A stretch of 64,000 bases of DNA from Paramecium sonneborni (Eukaryota; Ciliophora; Oligohymenophorea; Peniculida; Parameciidae): NCBI GenBank assembly GCA_905182985.1, contig CAJJDN010000039.1, positions 478,434 through 542,433 of the forward strand. The letters run 5' to 3'. Shown one piece after another: positions 37,869-50,583 of the stretch. The notes under the pieces were generated by a model that saw only the letters and a list, made by a program, of their open reading frames with translations, searched no databases and was not told where the DNA came from. The first letter of the stretch is position 1, and each line of letters opens with the position of its first letter. Made by a program: the position numbers and the translations under genes.

Positions 37869-38416
37869 TATTATAAATAAAATATAATTGTAAATCTATT
37901 CAAATAATGAACAAATTTTTTTATAATAAGAAAACTTCATAAACTTTTAAGAATTAAAATCATATTAATAAAATGTACAATTTCTCAAACTTAATTTCTA
38001 GAATTGATTTTATTAATTAACAGCGTAAATTTGACCATAAAAACTACGAAGGAATAATTTAGTAAATATCTATAAATTTTCATTAATTTGTAGTTATCCA
38101 TTTGAATATAAATTAGAATTATTTATCCTAATTATAAAAAGGGAAAAATTGTAATAAGTAACTTTTTATTTAATAAAATAATTTTAGTTGTAAGTGTAAT
38201 TTTATTTTAATAGAAGTTTCATAATAGTGATAAATGATATGATAATATAAAAAATATGGTTATTACTAGTTATTTCTATGCCAATTAAGATATATAAATA
38301 ATTTATTTGATTTTCATAAATTTTGTTAATGATGAAATTTTCTACGCTAAAATTTTGAAACTGGATGTAATTGTGATAAAAATTTATGTATAATAATTAA
38401 AATGATATTTTTAAAA
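37869..38416. other. Intergenic region
   Basis: About 550 bp of AT-rich DNA upstream of the minus-strand gene and of the decayed plus-strand frame. I see nothing I can name. Confidence 0.5.
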
Positions 38417-39575
38417 ATGTTTGAATATAAGATATTTAAAATTTATAAACATTATGACTTAATACTGAAAGAAAAAGGAACTCTATTGTTAGGATATTGG
38501 AAATCAGCATTTGATGGTGTATAAAAATAATAAACTTTAGGAGCACTTACTAAGGAAAGTAATAATATTTTTATTACAATGAAATTTGTACAATTTTTAA
38601 ATAAAGAGTAGGATTATAGAGAGATTAGCTATTAAGGCTAAATGTTATTTTGAGAGAATTGGATATGTTTGAATTATGGAAATAAAACAGTAGGTTATAG
38701 ATCAAATATGTGCAAGAGAATTTAATTTACTTGATGGGATAGTGTATAATTTAAAGGAAATCATTAATAATAAGACAACAAATATTTAAAATTAATTTAA
38801 TATAGCCAAAGAATGGATAGTAATTAGATTAAATATTGGTAGTAATATTAAGAAGTAAAAATAACTTTAAAGAAGCTAAGCTAAATTGAATGTCAGAAAT
38901 CTCCCTTTGAGTAGTTAGTAACTAGTTTAATTGAAAAAGAGGATGAATTATAATTTATCTTTCAAATTTATGAAATCAAAAAGACTTCATCCAAAAAAAG
39001 AGAATACAAATTACTTTTGTTTGAAATGCTTCTTAACTCTCATTAAGTAAAAATGAAGATTAATTTATTATAATAAAATGAAGTTAATTATTATGTTTAG
39101 ATTAATCGAATGAGTTGAGATGAAAATTTAAAATAGAACAAACTATTTTATAAATAGATAACTAGAATTAGAATAAAATAAATGAGCTTATAATATACAT
39201 TTCAACTATTAAAAATGAATCTTCTTTGAGTATGGATGTTCACACACTTAGGAGATTTCTTGGGGGTTAAATCTAAATTTTTGGATAAAGTTAATTAAGA
39301 TTTGATGATCAAAGAGGGTAGGGTTCTTTACTTAGGTAACTAATATTAAATAGGAGAGTTATAGCATTCCATATATTTACGATTTAAAGGAACTATTTCG
39401 AATAATGGATTCTTAATAGTTAGATTTTTAGGACTTTAAGTTTAAAGCATCTTGAGTAATTAGTTTTGTAATTTGTTTCTTTTAATTGAGTGAATTGGAG
39501 AGGATGAGTCTAATTTCTATTTACTACTTATGTATTGAGAATTTGGAGATATTTTTGATCTCATTAATTAATTAA
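38417..39575 (+). pseudogene. Probable decayed gene with six in-frame TGA codons
   Basis: One plus-strand frame from ATG 38417 shows protein-like, G-rich composition for nearly 390 codons (LGYWKSAFDGVQKQQTLGAL, LGDFLGVKSKFLDKVNQDLM) and is broken by TGA at 38651, 38732, 39116, 39227, 39491 and 39536. No GT...AG pair of the usual length removes the first one. The number of TGAs is close to chance for neutral AT-rich DNA, so this fits a gene that has lost selection. It resembles nothing I recognise and runs into the start of the next gene. Confidence 0.45.
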
Positions 39576-40047
39576 ATGAGAAAATAATAATAAGAAGAAA
39601 CAGAAGAAGACTAAGCATCTCTATTACCTATAAAAAATCATATAAAAAGAATTGAAGTAGATATTTTGATTAAGTTTAATAAAAGGAAATGTTATTGCAA
39701 TTAAATAATGATCTTGTAAATGATGCTAAGGATATTGATAAGAATAGACAAGATATTCGTAATTTAGGAGAAGCATAAAATAAAGAAAGAACAGAATTAC
39801 ATAACTCATTACTCGATCATTGTCATAAAATTGTAACTGATATGCGAGAATTAAATTAGCAATCAAAAAGTGAAACATATAATCTTAAATAATAAGTAAT
39901 AATATATTTTATATAAAGCTTTCATGCCTTAATCAAGATAAGATAAGATTATAATAAAATTTAATTGTACTCGAAAACAAAGTAATAGAAACTGATAAAG
40001 ACATTGGCTTTAAGCGTAGAAATTAATAATTAAATAAAAAAAAATGA
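39576..40047 (+). CDS. Small coiled-coil protein
   Basis: 139 aa after introns of 29 and 23 nt, both ending AAG. Start MRKQQQEETEEDQ. The body is one long helix with heptads (EEMLLQLNNDLVNDAKDIDK, LENKVIETDKDIG). It has a basic end, RRNQQLNKKK. The size and pattern recall SNARE-like or cytoskeletal helices, but there is no membrane anchor. It is convergent with the kinase gene and ends 14 bp from it. Confidence 0.6.
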
Positions 40048-40061
40048 ATTAAGTGTTATAG

Positions 40062-41482
40062 TCATAGTTAATCAAAATGCTCCGATGTTGTTCTAAATAA
40101 ACCAACTTAAAAATCCTTTATTTCATCTTGTTTTTATTATTCACTTATAAATTCTTAGGAACTACCTATTTCTTTAGATGATTTATTATCTAAATTAATA
40201 AAATTAATTAAATCCTAAGGAATATAATGAACATGTGTATCCCAATTATTCCAACTCAATTTCAATGGACTTGATATTTACTCTTCTTAAATTGGAACAA
40301 TTAAAGGATTTTTACTCCTTGGTAAATATTGTTTCTAAGTTTATATTTATGATGATATTAACATGCCATCACTTTTTCTAATATCAACTATATCACAATC
40401 ATCAAAACTCTTTGTTGACTTTTTCTATTACCTTTTCTAAAGCCAAGGGTGTAAAACAAAATCTTTTTATATATTATTTACAAACCTTCAGCTGACAATC
40501 TTTTTTCTGGATCTTTTTTTAACAACCTCTTTAATAAATCTTATTCTAATGGATTCAACTTTTTAAATGCTGTTGTATTTTTTACATTTATTTCTGAATC
40601 TCTAATCATCTCTATTGTATCTAATACAGTTTCCTATTAAAATGGCAATTATCCAATCAATAATTAATACAAAATTATACCAATAGACCATACATCAACT
40701 TAAAATATATTAATTATTAGTACCTTTTTCATTATAACCACCTCCTAAAAATATTTCAGGAGCTTAATAAAATAATGAACCAGTTCTTGTCCACATATCT
40801 ATTTTTTTTGTTACCTTCCCTTTTACGACAAATCTTTTTGAAACACCAAAATCTATTAATTTCAATCCTAATGTTTCACCTATTAGAATATTATCTGGTT
40901 TTAAATCTCTATGACAAACTCCTCTTTAATGTAATTATTTTATTGATTAAGCTAAATTCAAAGCAATTATCTAAATATCTTCTAAACATAATTTCCCCAT
41001 TCTTTATTCTAAACTCTAATAAGGGCAATATTCCATAACCAAATGATGTTCTTCTTTCTTTGAATTTATAAAAAGATCTAGTGCTTTAACAACGCAGTTC
41101 AAATCATTAAGTGATCTATTTATTTGAAATGTTTCTCTAATCGTATTAATTATTTCTGTGTCACCAGTTCTAAAGATTTTAACGGCATAGGTTGTTCTGT
41201 CTGATATATTCAAATTATTTTAATCTCGCTTGTAACATTTCTTTACAATTCCATGAGCTCCTTCACCTAATGATAAATATTCATATAACCGATCTGATGA
41301 TGGCCATATTCATAAATATCACTAAAATGTCTAAATTGTTAATTTGTGCTTTTTGGTTGATTATTTTATATTGGAGGAGAAGAGTTTTAAGGTGGAGTAT
41401 TCTATTTCAAATTCCTTCTCTTTTTACAAAAAAGTGTATTCTTTAGTGAAGCTCTAATATTCATCTAATTTTGCCGATTCAT
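40062..41482 (-). CDS. Serine/threonine protein kinase, CAMK-like
   Basis: 447 aa after introns of 29, 25 and 23 nt. Start MNRQNQMNIRASLKN. The N-terminal 60 residues are Gln/Asn/Pro-rich. The kinase domain follows: LSLGEGAHGIVKKCYKR, TYAVKIF, HLVMEYCPY, CHRDLKPDNILIGE, LKLIDFGVSK, GSLFYQAPEIF, VDVWSIGIILYQLLIGQLPF, and subdomain XI in the segment ending AEDFVLHPWL. The catalytic Lys, HRD and DFG are all present, so it should be active. The C-terminal 120 residues are unlike any domain I know. Two of the three introns end in AAG, and the kinase homology across the joins supports them. Confidence 0.85.
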
Positions 41483-41857
41483 TTATATAATATATAAAAA
41501 AAAATTAATATTTTTCACAATCATTTATAAAATCTTTAATACTCTTAAACAAAGTTAAAGTCTCTGCTTTGTTTTTTCAACAATAAGAGAAATTCTTTGA
41601 AAAATAAAGTTAAATAAATTAGGTTTATATATGTTCTTGAATTAATTACGAATACTATTTTTTTTAATTTTGTAGCCATCAGAATATATCATTCAACAAA
41701 AAGAGTAGTGAATATAATACATAGAAAAATTCATCAATTTAAAGAGCATATAGATCACTTAAATTAACTATTTTTTGTTATATAAAAATGATTATTATTG
41801 AAAATAAAATAAAAAATGAAATGTATAAACTAATCATTGTCATTTATTATTATTGTT
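41483..41857. other. Intergenic region
   Basis: 375 bp of AT-rich spacer between two minus-strand genes; no feature seen. Confidence 0.5.
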
Positions 41858-43312
41858 TCAATCATTTTAAAGTCGATCTTCAAAGTCAATAATTGTATTA
41901 TGATTAAATTCAGTATTTTAAAATTAATTTCTAAATATTTAATTATTTGGATCATTAAAGGCATTTACTTCAGAAAATTATTAAAAAAGATTCCATCTTA
42001 TTTAAAATAATTATGGGGTTTAATTTAAATTTTCATTGTTTTAACCTTGTTGTTCTTCTATTTCCAAATTTTGATTATTCTAAATTTATTATAAATAATT
42101 GTTTTGAATTTAAGTTAGCAAATTATTATTAGATATTTAAATATAATTTGTTATTCTTTAACACTAAAAAATAAATTGAATAAATACTTATTAATCTTTT
42201 AATTAAAGCAAAAGTTTAAGCAAGTAAATAGAGTCGAAAGGTTAGTTTAAAATTCTATTTTCTATTAATTCAATCATTTCCTATAGAAATAGAATTTTAT
42301 AATATCTCCAAAGCAGACCTTCTTAAATATTTTTTAAGTGATTTCTCAAAAGATTAGCATAGAAACTAGCATCAATAACATTCTCAATAATTTATGAAAA
42401 TTAATATTAAGTATTGTAAATTTCATCTAAAATTTCTTAATATTATTAAAATTGCTATTAAGGGTTATTAAATTCATATCTACTTATTAAATCTCTTGAA
42501 AATTTAATCAATGAATCATCCATAAATTAATCTTCCTTGTTTCCAATTAGTAAGCCATATAGAATAGTACCCAATTTGAAATTTTAGCATCTACAATGAG
42601 GATTTGTTTAAAATATATTGATTCGAAATTAACAATAGCTACCAAAGCTACGTCCAATAAATATATTATGGTAACAAGGAGGAGGCAATGGATTATCCAT
42701 TCCTATTTTCCTCTAAATATTTTGAAGATCAATTAATAATCTTTAGAAGCTGATTAATTAAAATAAATTAGATTCTTATAATCTTTATGTAGGACCACCT
42801 AAACAAGGATCAATAATAATTATGCGAAATCTTTAAAATTCAAATTCTTTTAACAATATAGGTTAATTGGCCTTGGGCATTTTCTCCATAATTCTTTTTT
42901 TTTATATATAATCTTATTTTTCCATTATTTACCAGAAAGATCTAAAAACATATTCATTTTGATAAAATGATCCAATGACATCATTAAAAAAAAAGAAATT
43001 TTAGGATTCATAATATTTATTTAGAGTATTCTTCCCTTCTACTAAAAAATATATTATCCCACAAATCATATATTTATATCTCTCATTCTAAGTCCTAAAA
43101 TTAAGCTTAGCGAACTGACAAATTTCGCAATTCCTTGGTTAATAAATTATGTTATCTTTTCCTTTTATTTTAACAGTATGAGGGCAAACAAAAATATTCT
43201 ATCTATTAAAAAATTTCTATGTCTCATTCATTATTTTCCATGTTAAGGAATATATTGATTCTATTGATAATTAATTGACTTCCAAATCAACCAAAAATAT
43301 TTCCTTATCCAT
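41858..43312 (-). CDS. Hypothetical protein with Cys/His cluster
   Basis: 484 aa, single uninterrupted exon, start MDKEIFLVDLEVNQLSIES. Near the N-terminus CPHTVKIKG...RNCEICQFAKLNF could bind a metal. Later PPPCYHNIFIGRSFGSYC and NPHCRCQNF add more Cys and His. The last third is very rich in Gln and Asn. No family is recognised. It shares a 373-bp divergent spacer with the Dpy-30 gene. Confidence 0.7.
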
Positions 43313-43685
43313 AATTAATCGTATTTTTTATATATTTAAGATTCAAAATTAGCAATAATTTGATAATCAGATTTAAGTAGTATTGATATAAATAATAATT
43401 ATCATTTTATATATGTGATTTTGATTGCTTTGAAGTTTTGTTTTATTTTTAGGTTTCCTTAACATTTAAGGATTCTTATGTGTCTTGAGAACTAGCGTTA
43501 AAATTTCAAATCTAATAATTAGTTTCTTCATCAATTTTTATTTCATTTTTTTTTTTGAAACATAACTTTCTTGATGAAATATTTTTAGATTATTCATTTA
43601 TATTGTAAGTTAAATAACATTCTACACTCATATAATATTAATGAAGTTTCAATTCAGCTTACCATTAAATTAATTTATTATTAAA
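43313..43685. other. Divergent intergenic region
   Basis: 373 bp between start codons on opposite strands; presumed shared promoter region, no motif recognised. Confidence 0.5.
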
Positions 43686-44059
43686 ATGAGCAATAAAAGA
43701 TTAAGCAATTCTTCTCAATAATAATAGCAATAAAAAAAACCAAGTTTTAATGATCAACCAACTGTAATCCCTAATAAAGAGGATGATAAAAAAAGTTTAA
43801 ATGGTAGTTAGATAAATGATTCACAGGATGGAGTTTAAAAATAATAATAATAACAATCAAAATTTGAACTTCCTTAAATTCCTAAATTTTAGAGTTTACC
43901 TTTAAGAGAGTATTTTGACAGTAATTTAAGTGCAATATTATTGGAAGGCTTGAAAGAAATAGGAAGATAAAGGTATCTATTGAAATTATAAAATTAAGAC
44001 CAGAAAATCCTACTAGATTTTTAGGAGAATATTTGCTTTAATAGGATAAATAAAAATGA
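43686..44059 (+). CDS. Dpy-30 domain protein
   Basis: 115 aa. The N-terminal 75 residues are Gln/Asn/Lys-rich. The C-terminal 40 form a Dpy-30 motif: LREYFDSNLSAILLEGLKEIGRQRPENPTRFLGEYLL is split here only by a 26-nt intron (43973-43998, ending AAG). This two-helix motif dimerises and occurs in the DPY30 subunit of SET1/MLL histone methyltransferase complexes and in ciliary proteins with RII-like helices such as radial spoke components. The small size and single domain favour DPY30 itself, but a ciliary role is possible. Confidence 0.85.
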
Positions 44060-44114
44060 TTGATTTCATTAACTAAAAGGTTTTAAAATAATTTTAAAAA
44101 ATATATTTGTTAAA

Positions 44115-44175
44115 TCACTTTTTCTTGGTTGTTTTTTTATTATCTTATTTTTATTGTTCTTTTGGTTATTCTTTA

Positions 44176-44254
<79 letters not shown>

Positions 44255-45012
44255 GATTTTATTATTACTCTTATTGCTTTTATTATTATTCTTATTATTT
44301 TTAGTAATCTTTTTATTCTTCTAATTTTAATTCTTTTAATATAGATTACTCAGTCTAATTCTGTTTCTTTGTATCCTTTTTCGAATTCTGAACTGATCCC
44401 TTTTTATTATTATTATTTTATTATTATTGCTATTATCCCTATCCTTGTTATTGTTATTAGTTTATTGGTTATTGTTACTAAATTTATTCAGGCTCTTATT
44501 TTTATACTTTAACTTCTTATTTAGGAGGAGATGGCTATATATCATTTTGCTTTTTTTATCCTTTAGGTGGAGATTAATCAACTTTGTCTTTTTGTTGATT
44601 TTTCATATCTAAACTTTATTTCCCTATAGTTTGCCGTTGATCAGGTTCTTAAGAGATAGATTAATTATGTTATTCTTTTCTCTTTTATTCTTCTCTAAAT
44701 GCTAATTCATACTTTGAAACTTCTTCTAAATTCTTTTGTTCTTTGTCCTACATCTTTTTAACAAATTTTTCTAAAATGAATACAATAATTACCATGTGCT
44801 TCTTTAGCAGCTTACTAAGCTTTAATTTATATATTCTAATTTTTTAGTTTTTTTTCATATTTCAATATTGTTTATGCTGAAAATTCATACACATTTCCAG
44901 TTGGTAACCCTTTCTTGCATAATTATCTAAGCAAGTCTAATTTACATATATAGATTACATTCATACGCTTCTTATAATCCTGATGCTTGGATAACATTTT
45001 ATTATTTATCAT
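44115..45012 (-). CDS. Helical protein with polyglutamine tail
   Basis: 291 aa after a 22-nt intron. Start MINNKMLSKHQDYKKR. The first 130 residues are helical and basic (LLRQLCKKGLPTGNVYEFSA, KFVKKMQDKEQKNLEEVSKY). The second half is low complexity, Gln, Lys and Pro, with an uninterrupted run of about 25 Gln encoded only by TAA (plus strand 44178-44254). The C-terminus is basic (NKKTTKKK). No domain is recognised. It ends 55 bp from the convergent Dpy-30 gene. Confidence 0.65.
44178..44254. repeat. (TTA)n trinucleotide repeat, polyGln-coding on minus strand
   Basis: About 25.7 perfect units of TTA on the plus strand, read as TAA glutamine codons by the minus-strand gene. Likely length-variable. 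Confidence 0.9.
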
Positions 45013-45539
45013 TTTGTAATTATTTAGACATGTAATAATTATTTATAATTATTGCATATTTAAAAAGTTAATAAGAATAACAATGCTCAAATACAAATAA
45101 TTTTTTAAAATGTTTATAAATTTTGATAGAATATTTATAATTAACATTTTGAATTCTAGATCAAAGATTATTTAAGGTAAGGATGAAAGTGTTTTGATTA
45201 TAATTAAATTTAAAAAAATAAAATTTTCTTTATTTTAAAGTTCAATTTCAATAATATTTTGAAATTGATTTATTAATTATGTCAGAAATTAGATAAATTA
45301 TCAATAAATTATTTAAAATTAGAATAAAAATTTTATAATTTTATTATTGTTAATAAATCAAAAATATAGATTAATTTCCAAATAAAATTCTAAGGCGAAA
45401 GAAAAAAAATTAGAAGAATAGAAAACAAAATAGTTTTCTTTGGCTTTCTGAATATAAAATGATTAAGAAATAAGAGCTAAAAAAAAAGTTTAAAAAGTTT
45501 AAATTTTATTTTTTTACGTTTTAGATCTCATATTATATA
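45013..45539. other. AT-rich spacer
   Basis: 527 bp between two minus-strand genes with no convincing frame. It includes long A and T runs. Confidence 0.5.
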
Positions 45540-48182
45540 TCAAAAGTCTTTTTCCCATCCTTAATCTCCTTAATTTTAACCATCAATTTATCTGACTGCT
45601 TATTCTTACTAAATTAGTAAATAATTAGAATAAATACTTTAATTTCTTCTTCAATCATTTTACCATTTGATTCTAGAGATTTGATTTCTAATTCTGGTAA
45701 TAGTTTATCTGCAGGAGGCAAATAAGGAGTCTTAATTTCTTTTTCTAATAATTTTTCCTAAAAATAAAATAATATTTTACCCAATCAAAGTTTTCAAACC
45801 AAGGATTTCCTTTAAGTGAGGCATAAGAACCTCCCAATCTGACTTCAGGAACTCGGGAAAGTAATCTAATTATTTATAAGATTAATTTACTAATCCATGA
45901 GTTTTTTTGCTTTTTTATCTTTCAAGTAATTTGGATATGTAATATCTTTTTTAATAATCTCTTCATATATTTCATAAGGATCTTCTGCCTCTTCTCCAAA
46001 TGGAACCATTCCACACATAAATTCATATAAACAAATGCCAATAGACCACAAATCCACTAAGCAATTATATCCTTTACCACATATTATTTCAGGAGCCATA
46101 TCTAAATATTCTAATATTAATAATTTACAATGTGGAGTTCCTATAATTGTATATGTACGAATAATTCCTTACTTTCCTTTTATGATTTTAGCTGTTCCCA
46201 AATCAATTAATTTAAGAAATCCTTTGTCATCAACCATAAAGTTTTCTGGTTTAATATCTCTATAAATAATATTTTAATGATGTAAGTATTCAGTTATTAA
46301 AATCATGGAAGCAACATAAAATTAAGAATCATAAGTTGATAGCAAACCTAAAAAATAAAAAAATAAATTTACCAATGTCTCTAATCACATCAAATAGTTC
46401 CATTCCTCGAACATATTCCAGAAGAAAATAAACATCTAAAGCATCTTTGAATGTTTTCATGAAGGAAATAATAAATGGAAAATTCACTATTTCTAGTACT
46501 TGCTTCTCTTATTGTAGGTACATAAAAATAACATTAAATATTACTTTTCTAAAGTTTATTCATTTATTTAATTTTTATTGAAAGCCTTTAAAACATATAA
46601 TTATTGATTATATCTTGCTTTAACTAAATAAACTGGACCAAATTATCCATATGCAATAGTTTTAATATGTAATAGTTCAGATTTCTTAATGTTTTATGCT
46701 TCTTTCTTTTTAGTTTAATCAGATTTCTATAATTTCTTTTCTAATATTTTTTCATTTTTTTTAATCACTTCTTCTAATTCTCCTCCAATACAATCTATAA
46801 AATTATCTGCTGTAATTTCAGCTATAACTCCATCTGTTTCCATAACAATATCATCATCCAAACTTTATTTAGAATATTATTTTAATATTACATTTTTGCT
46901 TTGTTAGTTTATAAGAAATATTCTTCTCCCCATGCTTATGCTTTTGTAGCTACTGTAATACCAGATTTGCTCTTTTTTAAACTACCTTCAATAATGACAA
47001 TAATTTTTTAATTTGCTTATGTTCCTTTTTTCAATATAACATCTCCTGCTTTACATGATGATATTTTCATCACATCCAACACTTTATCTATTTAAGCTTT
47101 TGTTAATTTGCTTAATAAAGCATTTTTTTCAAATGCCCATTTTTATAGATTTCTAAATGTAACAACATGAACTTAATCTCCCAATATTTTTGTAAGAGAG
47201 TCTCTTCCTAAAGCTAAACATTTAACATCATCTTCTGCTCTAACAGTCATTTATCTAACAGTATTATAATATAAGGCTTATTCACCAAATGAATCACCTT
47301 TGTATAATTTTCTTACTTCTTTGTTACCTTTCAATACAGACACTGTTCCCTTTGAAAATTTAATGTTTAATTCATACTTCTTTTATTATATAGAATGATG
47401 ATCCTGGATCTCCTTCATTTACTATTATTTGATTCTTGTAGAACTTCTAGACAATTAATACAGCTGCTATTGCATCTTTTTATTCATTTGTCAAATTATC
47501 TATTATTTATTAATTTATTTATTTACGAAAAAATCTAACTACTTCCATAAATTTTCTATTTTCTTCATATTCTTTTGTGATCATTTCTTCAACTGCCCTT
47601 CTAAAAGTATTTCTATCAATTCCCCAAAGATTACAGTTTTCAAAACACTTTACAGATGCAGATCGAGGAGCATTATACAATAATGCTAATTCTCCAAATC
47701 CATCTCCTGTTTTTAATTCTCTCTTAGCCTAATATTTTTTCAAATGCATTCATTTACTTTTTCATTTACAATTACTTCTAAGCTTCCTCTTTGTAAGATA
47801 AAAAAACAAGTTGCATGGTCTTGTTACTTAAAGATATAGGTTCCTTATGCTGCTTCACAATAAAACATTTTGTTCACAATGTTCTCTCTAGAAAAAATTA
47901 ATCATATAAAGTTACAGTTCAGCTTCGCTTAAATTGTAAAATACAAAATGGTTTTTTAAACAAGTTAAAATAAATGTAGTATCGTTTAATGTTTTTTTCA
48001 TATCAATTTTTTTAACATTTTCATGTATTACCTCACCTCCCTCATTTATATTGTGTTTAAAATTTTAGAGTTTGTCCTAAAAATAAATAAATAATTACAT
48101 TTTCATCTCCTCCAGAACGTTGGTCCTCATCTCCATCACAATGTATTTAATTATCAGAATTGTTCTATGATCTTGGATCCAT
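45540..48182 (-). CDS. Cyclic-nucleotide-dependent protein kinase (PKG-like)
   Basis: About 800 aa with about ten short introns; one near 46.5 kb I could not place exactly. Start MDPRSQNNSDNQIHCDG. Three cyclic-nucleotide-binding domains come first. The first has a canonical pocket [17 protein letters not shown]; the second is altered ([17 protein letters not shown]); the third ([10 protein letters not shown]) has lost the Arg pocket. The kinase domain reads [42 protein letters not shown] (DLG instead of DFG), [23 protein letters not shown]. It ends with the AGC-type tail and GWEKDF terminus. Sensors before the kinase in one chain define PKG; ciliates have many. It probably links cGMP to ciliary or secretory control. 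Confidence 0.85.
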
Positions 48183-49256
48183 AAAATATAATTTAATATT
48201 TATATTTATAAAATTTAGATTAGAATTAAGCTTTCAATTTCTCTCATCCAAAAAACTGATTCTATATTTTGTATGATTAATTATTAAACACTTCCATTAT
48301 GCTATCAATTAAATTGCGAATCAATATATTTCAAAAAATATTTTGATTATCTTATTTTTATCTATTACTCAACCCATTCGGAATCCTTTTTAACAATTAA
48401 AGCTATTTCATCAAATTATCACCTTCTAAGCATATGTGTAATATAAAATTTTATGGATTTTAATTACTTCTATGATTAAAATATATTATAATATTAATCA
48501 ATTTATTTATATTTATAATTTATTATGTCTTCACTTTTCTTATTTTAAATTTATCTAAAATTAAAAGCAATCTTATTGATTTTGCTTTGATTCTTTGTTT
48601 GAAAGAAAATTTTATTTATTTTCAAAATTTTTGTGATTTTCGAATAGCTAAGTTATTTAATTTTTGTTCCAAGAAATTCCGAAGAATAATTTAAAGCGAA
48701 TTTTTAATTTCTTGTATTTCAGCAAAACAAAAAAAAATATAAAGAGATTCTAAACTTTACTAAAAAAAAAAGCTTCTTTTACATATAGTATGATTGGGTC
48801 ACTTATAAAACAATCAAGTTAATATAATGAGAATTAAAGATTTTTTATTGAAGATATATAAGTTATTATCATTCTAATATGTAGTTAAGAGTATATAAAG
48901 TTTTCAAAGCCAAGTAAAGTTATCCCTCCATGATTGTTTTGATTGTTTGTTTTTCCTCTTATCCTCAAAATTCTCTATAATTGTTTTTGAATTAAGGGAT
49001 TGTATAATGATAATTTAATTATAGGATGACATTGTTTCACAATTTTCTGAGGGCTCATCAATTACAGTATCATCAAGATTTTATTTTTATAGTTTGCTGA
49101 GAGGATTTGAGAAGTAGCACTTTTAGAAAATAACAAATTGATCCATTATTATAAATAAATTAGTTAATTCAATTAAATTAGAGAATTTTGAAATCACCAT
49201 TATATGATTAAGAATCTTTAATTCTTTCTAATAATTCATCTTGTTACAATTTATAA
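48183..49256. other. Divergent spacer with a short open frame
   Basis: About 1.07 kb between divergent starts. A plus-strand frame at 49007-49144 (MIIQLQDDIVSQFSEGSSIT...) looks protein-like but ends in TGA and I could not splice it to the next gene. It may be an upstream exon or chance. Confidence 0.4.
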
Positions 49257-50560
49257 ATGAATATTTATATTAGATGCACATCTAAAATAGATAAATTGAA
49301 AATACATTATAATTAATTATAATTATTATTAATGGAATTTTAATCATAGAAATTAGTAGGGGAGTCAAATATGTTATTACTAGGATAATACATTTAGGTA
49401 AAATTAAAAATTGATAATTTGAGGATAAACTTTGTAAAATCTACTTTGATTATGAATTATTGAATCCATTAAATACATTGATGGATGATTTATCTGTGAA
49501 ATAATCTTTATCAGACTTTTTAAATAAAATTTAAGATGTAAGTAAGTAGGTTATTTAGATTACAAGTTTAATAAATTTTGGTTTGAAGCCTATTGGTTTA
49601 TATTTTAGAGGTGAATTGCCAGAGTATTGTAAGAACAATAGCATATTAAAAAAGATTTGTAGTGTTTTTAATACTGAAACATTATTGTTATATGCTCAGA
49701 ATTAAAAACTGGTATTCTCTTCAAAAGTACATTGAATTTAAATAATAAAAGAATATTACAACAAGTGCAGCAAATGTTAAATTTATAGATTAATTTGATT
49801 TAAGGAGAATAAAATTGAAAACAAGTCTTAAATAGAACATTGGATAAGAAATATATGTGTAAAATATATTGGAGAATCTACGTAAAAGTTATGAAAACTT
49901 GAATCTCTTATATGGTGATTAGATTTTAGTTTAATAACAAAAATTGAGCGAACTTACTAGAGAGAAGGAAATAATTTTAGGATTTTTCAAAGCTTAGACT
50001 TAATCAAGTGAATGTATTTAAAATGATGAAAATAAAATTCTTTAGGGGGATGTATCAACTTTAATTTTAGCTGATTCGAATATAGCAATATCAGATTTGA
50101 AGTTGGTATGAATAGTATTAAATTATAGTTAATAGTGAATGACATATTAGAGTCATTGAAAGTAAGATTATCTTAAGAATTAAGTCCTCCATGTTATTTG
50201 GCAAAAAGATTGTTAATAACATTTAAATAGAATGATTTAATACTATAAAATTATATAGATCATGAATTCAATAGAGATTAAGAAATAAATTATATAAAGT
50301 AGTATTTTGGGTAGTTGGAAATAGAAGAAATAAAGATTTTGGAGAGCAGATAAACAATAAAAATAGAATAGGCTAAAAAAAGATTAGAATAGTAAGAGAT
50401 AATAAAAGAGAAAGTTGAAGTGAAGAAAGATGAAGTGGTTGGATAATAAATTTAGTAGGAATAACATTAAGAGATGAAAGGAAGATTAAAACAAGAATAT
50501 TTAATAATGATAGCAATATTTGGAGTGTTGATAGCAATATATTTGAAGACATTATTTTGA
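49257..50560 (+). CDS. Coiled-coil protein with C-terminal membrane anchor
   Basis: 384 aa from ATG 49332 or about 409 aa from the in-frame ATG 49257. Introns of 26, 25 and 23 nt restore the frame; the first two end in GAG and AAG. The middle and C-terminal parts are helical with heptads (NILENLRKSYENLNLLYGDQ, IKIEQAKKRLEQQEIIKEKV). The extreme C-terminus YLIMIAIFGVLIAIYLKTLF is a single hydrophobic helix, typical of tail-anchored proteins. It could be a tether or a SNARE-like protein at an internal membrane; no family is recognised. It converges with the dynein gene, 23 bp apart. Confidence 0.7.
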
Positions 50561-50583
50561 ATATTTGTGTTATATATGCATTT

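Noticed and set aside
38417..39575. Mitochondrial insert, since TGA would be Trp in the mitochondrial code
   Set aside because: The same frame uses many TAA and TAG codons, which are stops in that code.
44178..44254. Centromere-like or telomere-like repeat
   Set aside because: It is a simple TTA run inside a coding frame; Paramecium telomeres are G-rich.
44427..44612. Hydrophobic plus-strand frame rich in Leu
   Set aside because: It is the antisense of the Gln/Lys-rich tail of the minus-strand gene; hydrophobicity is a by-product.
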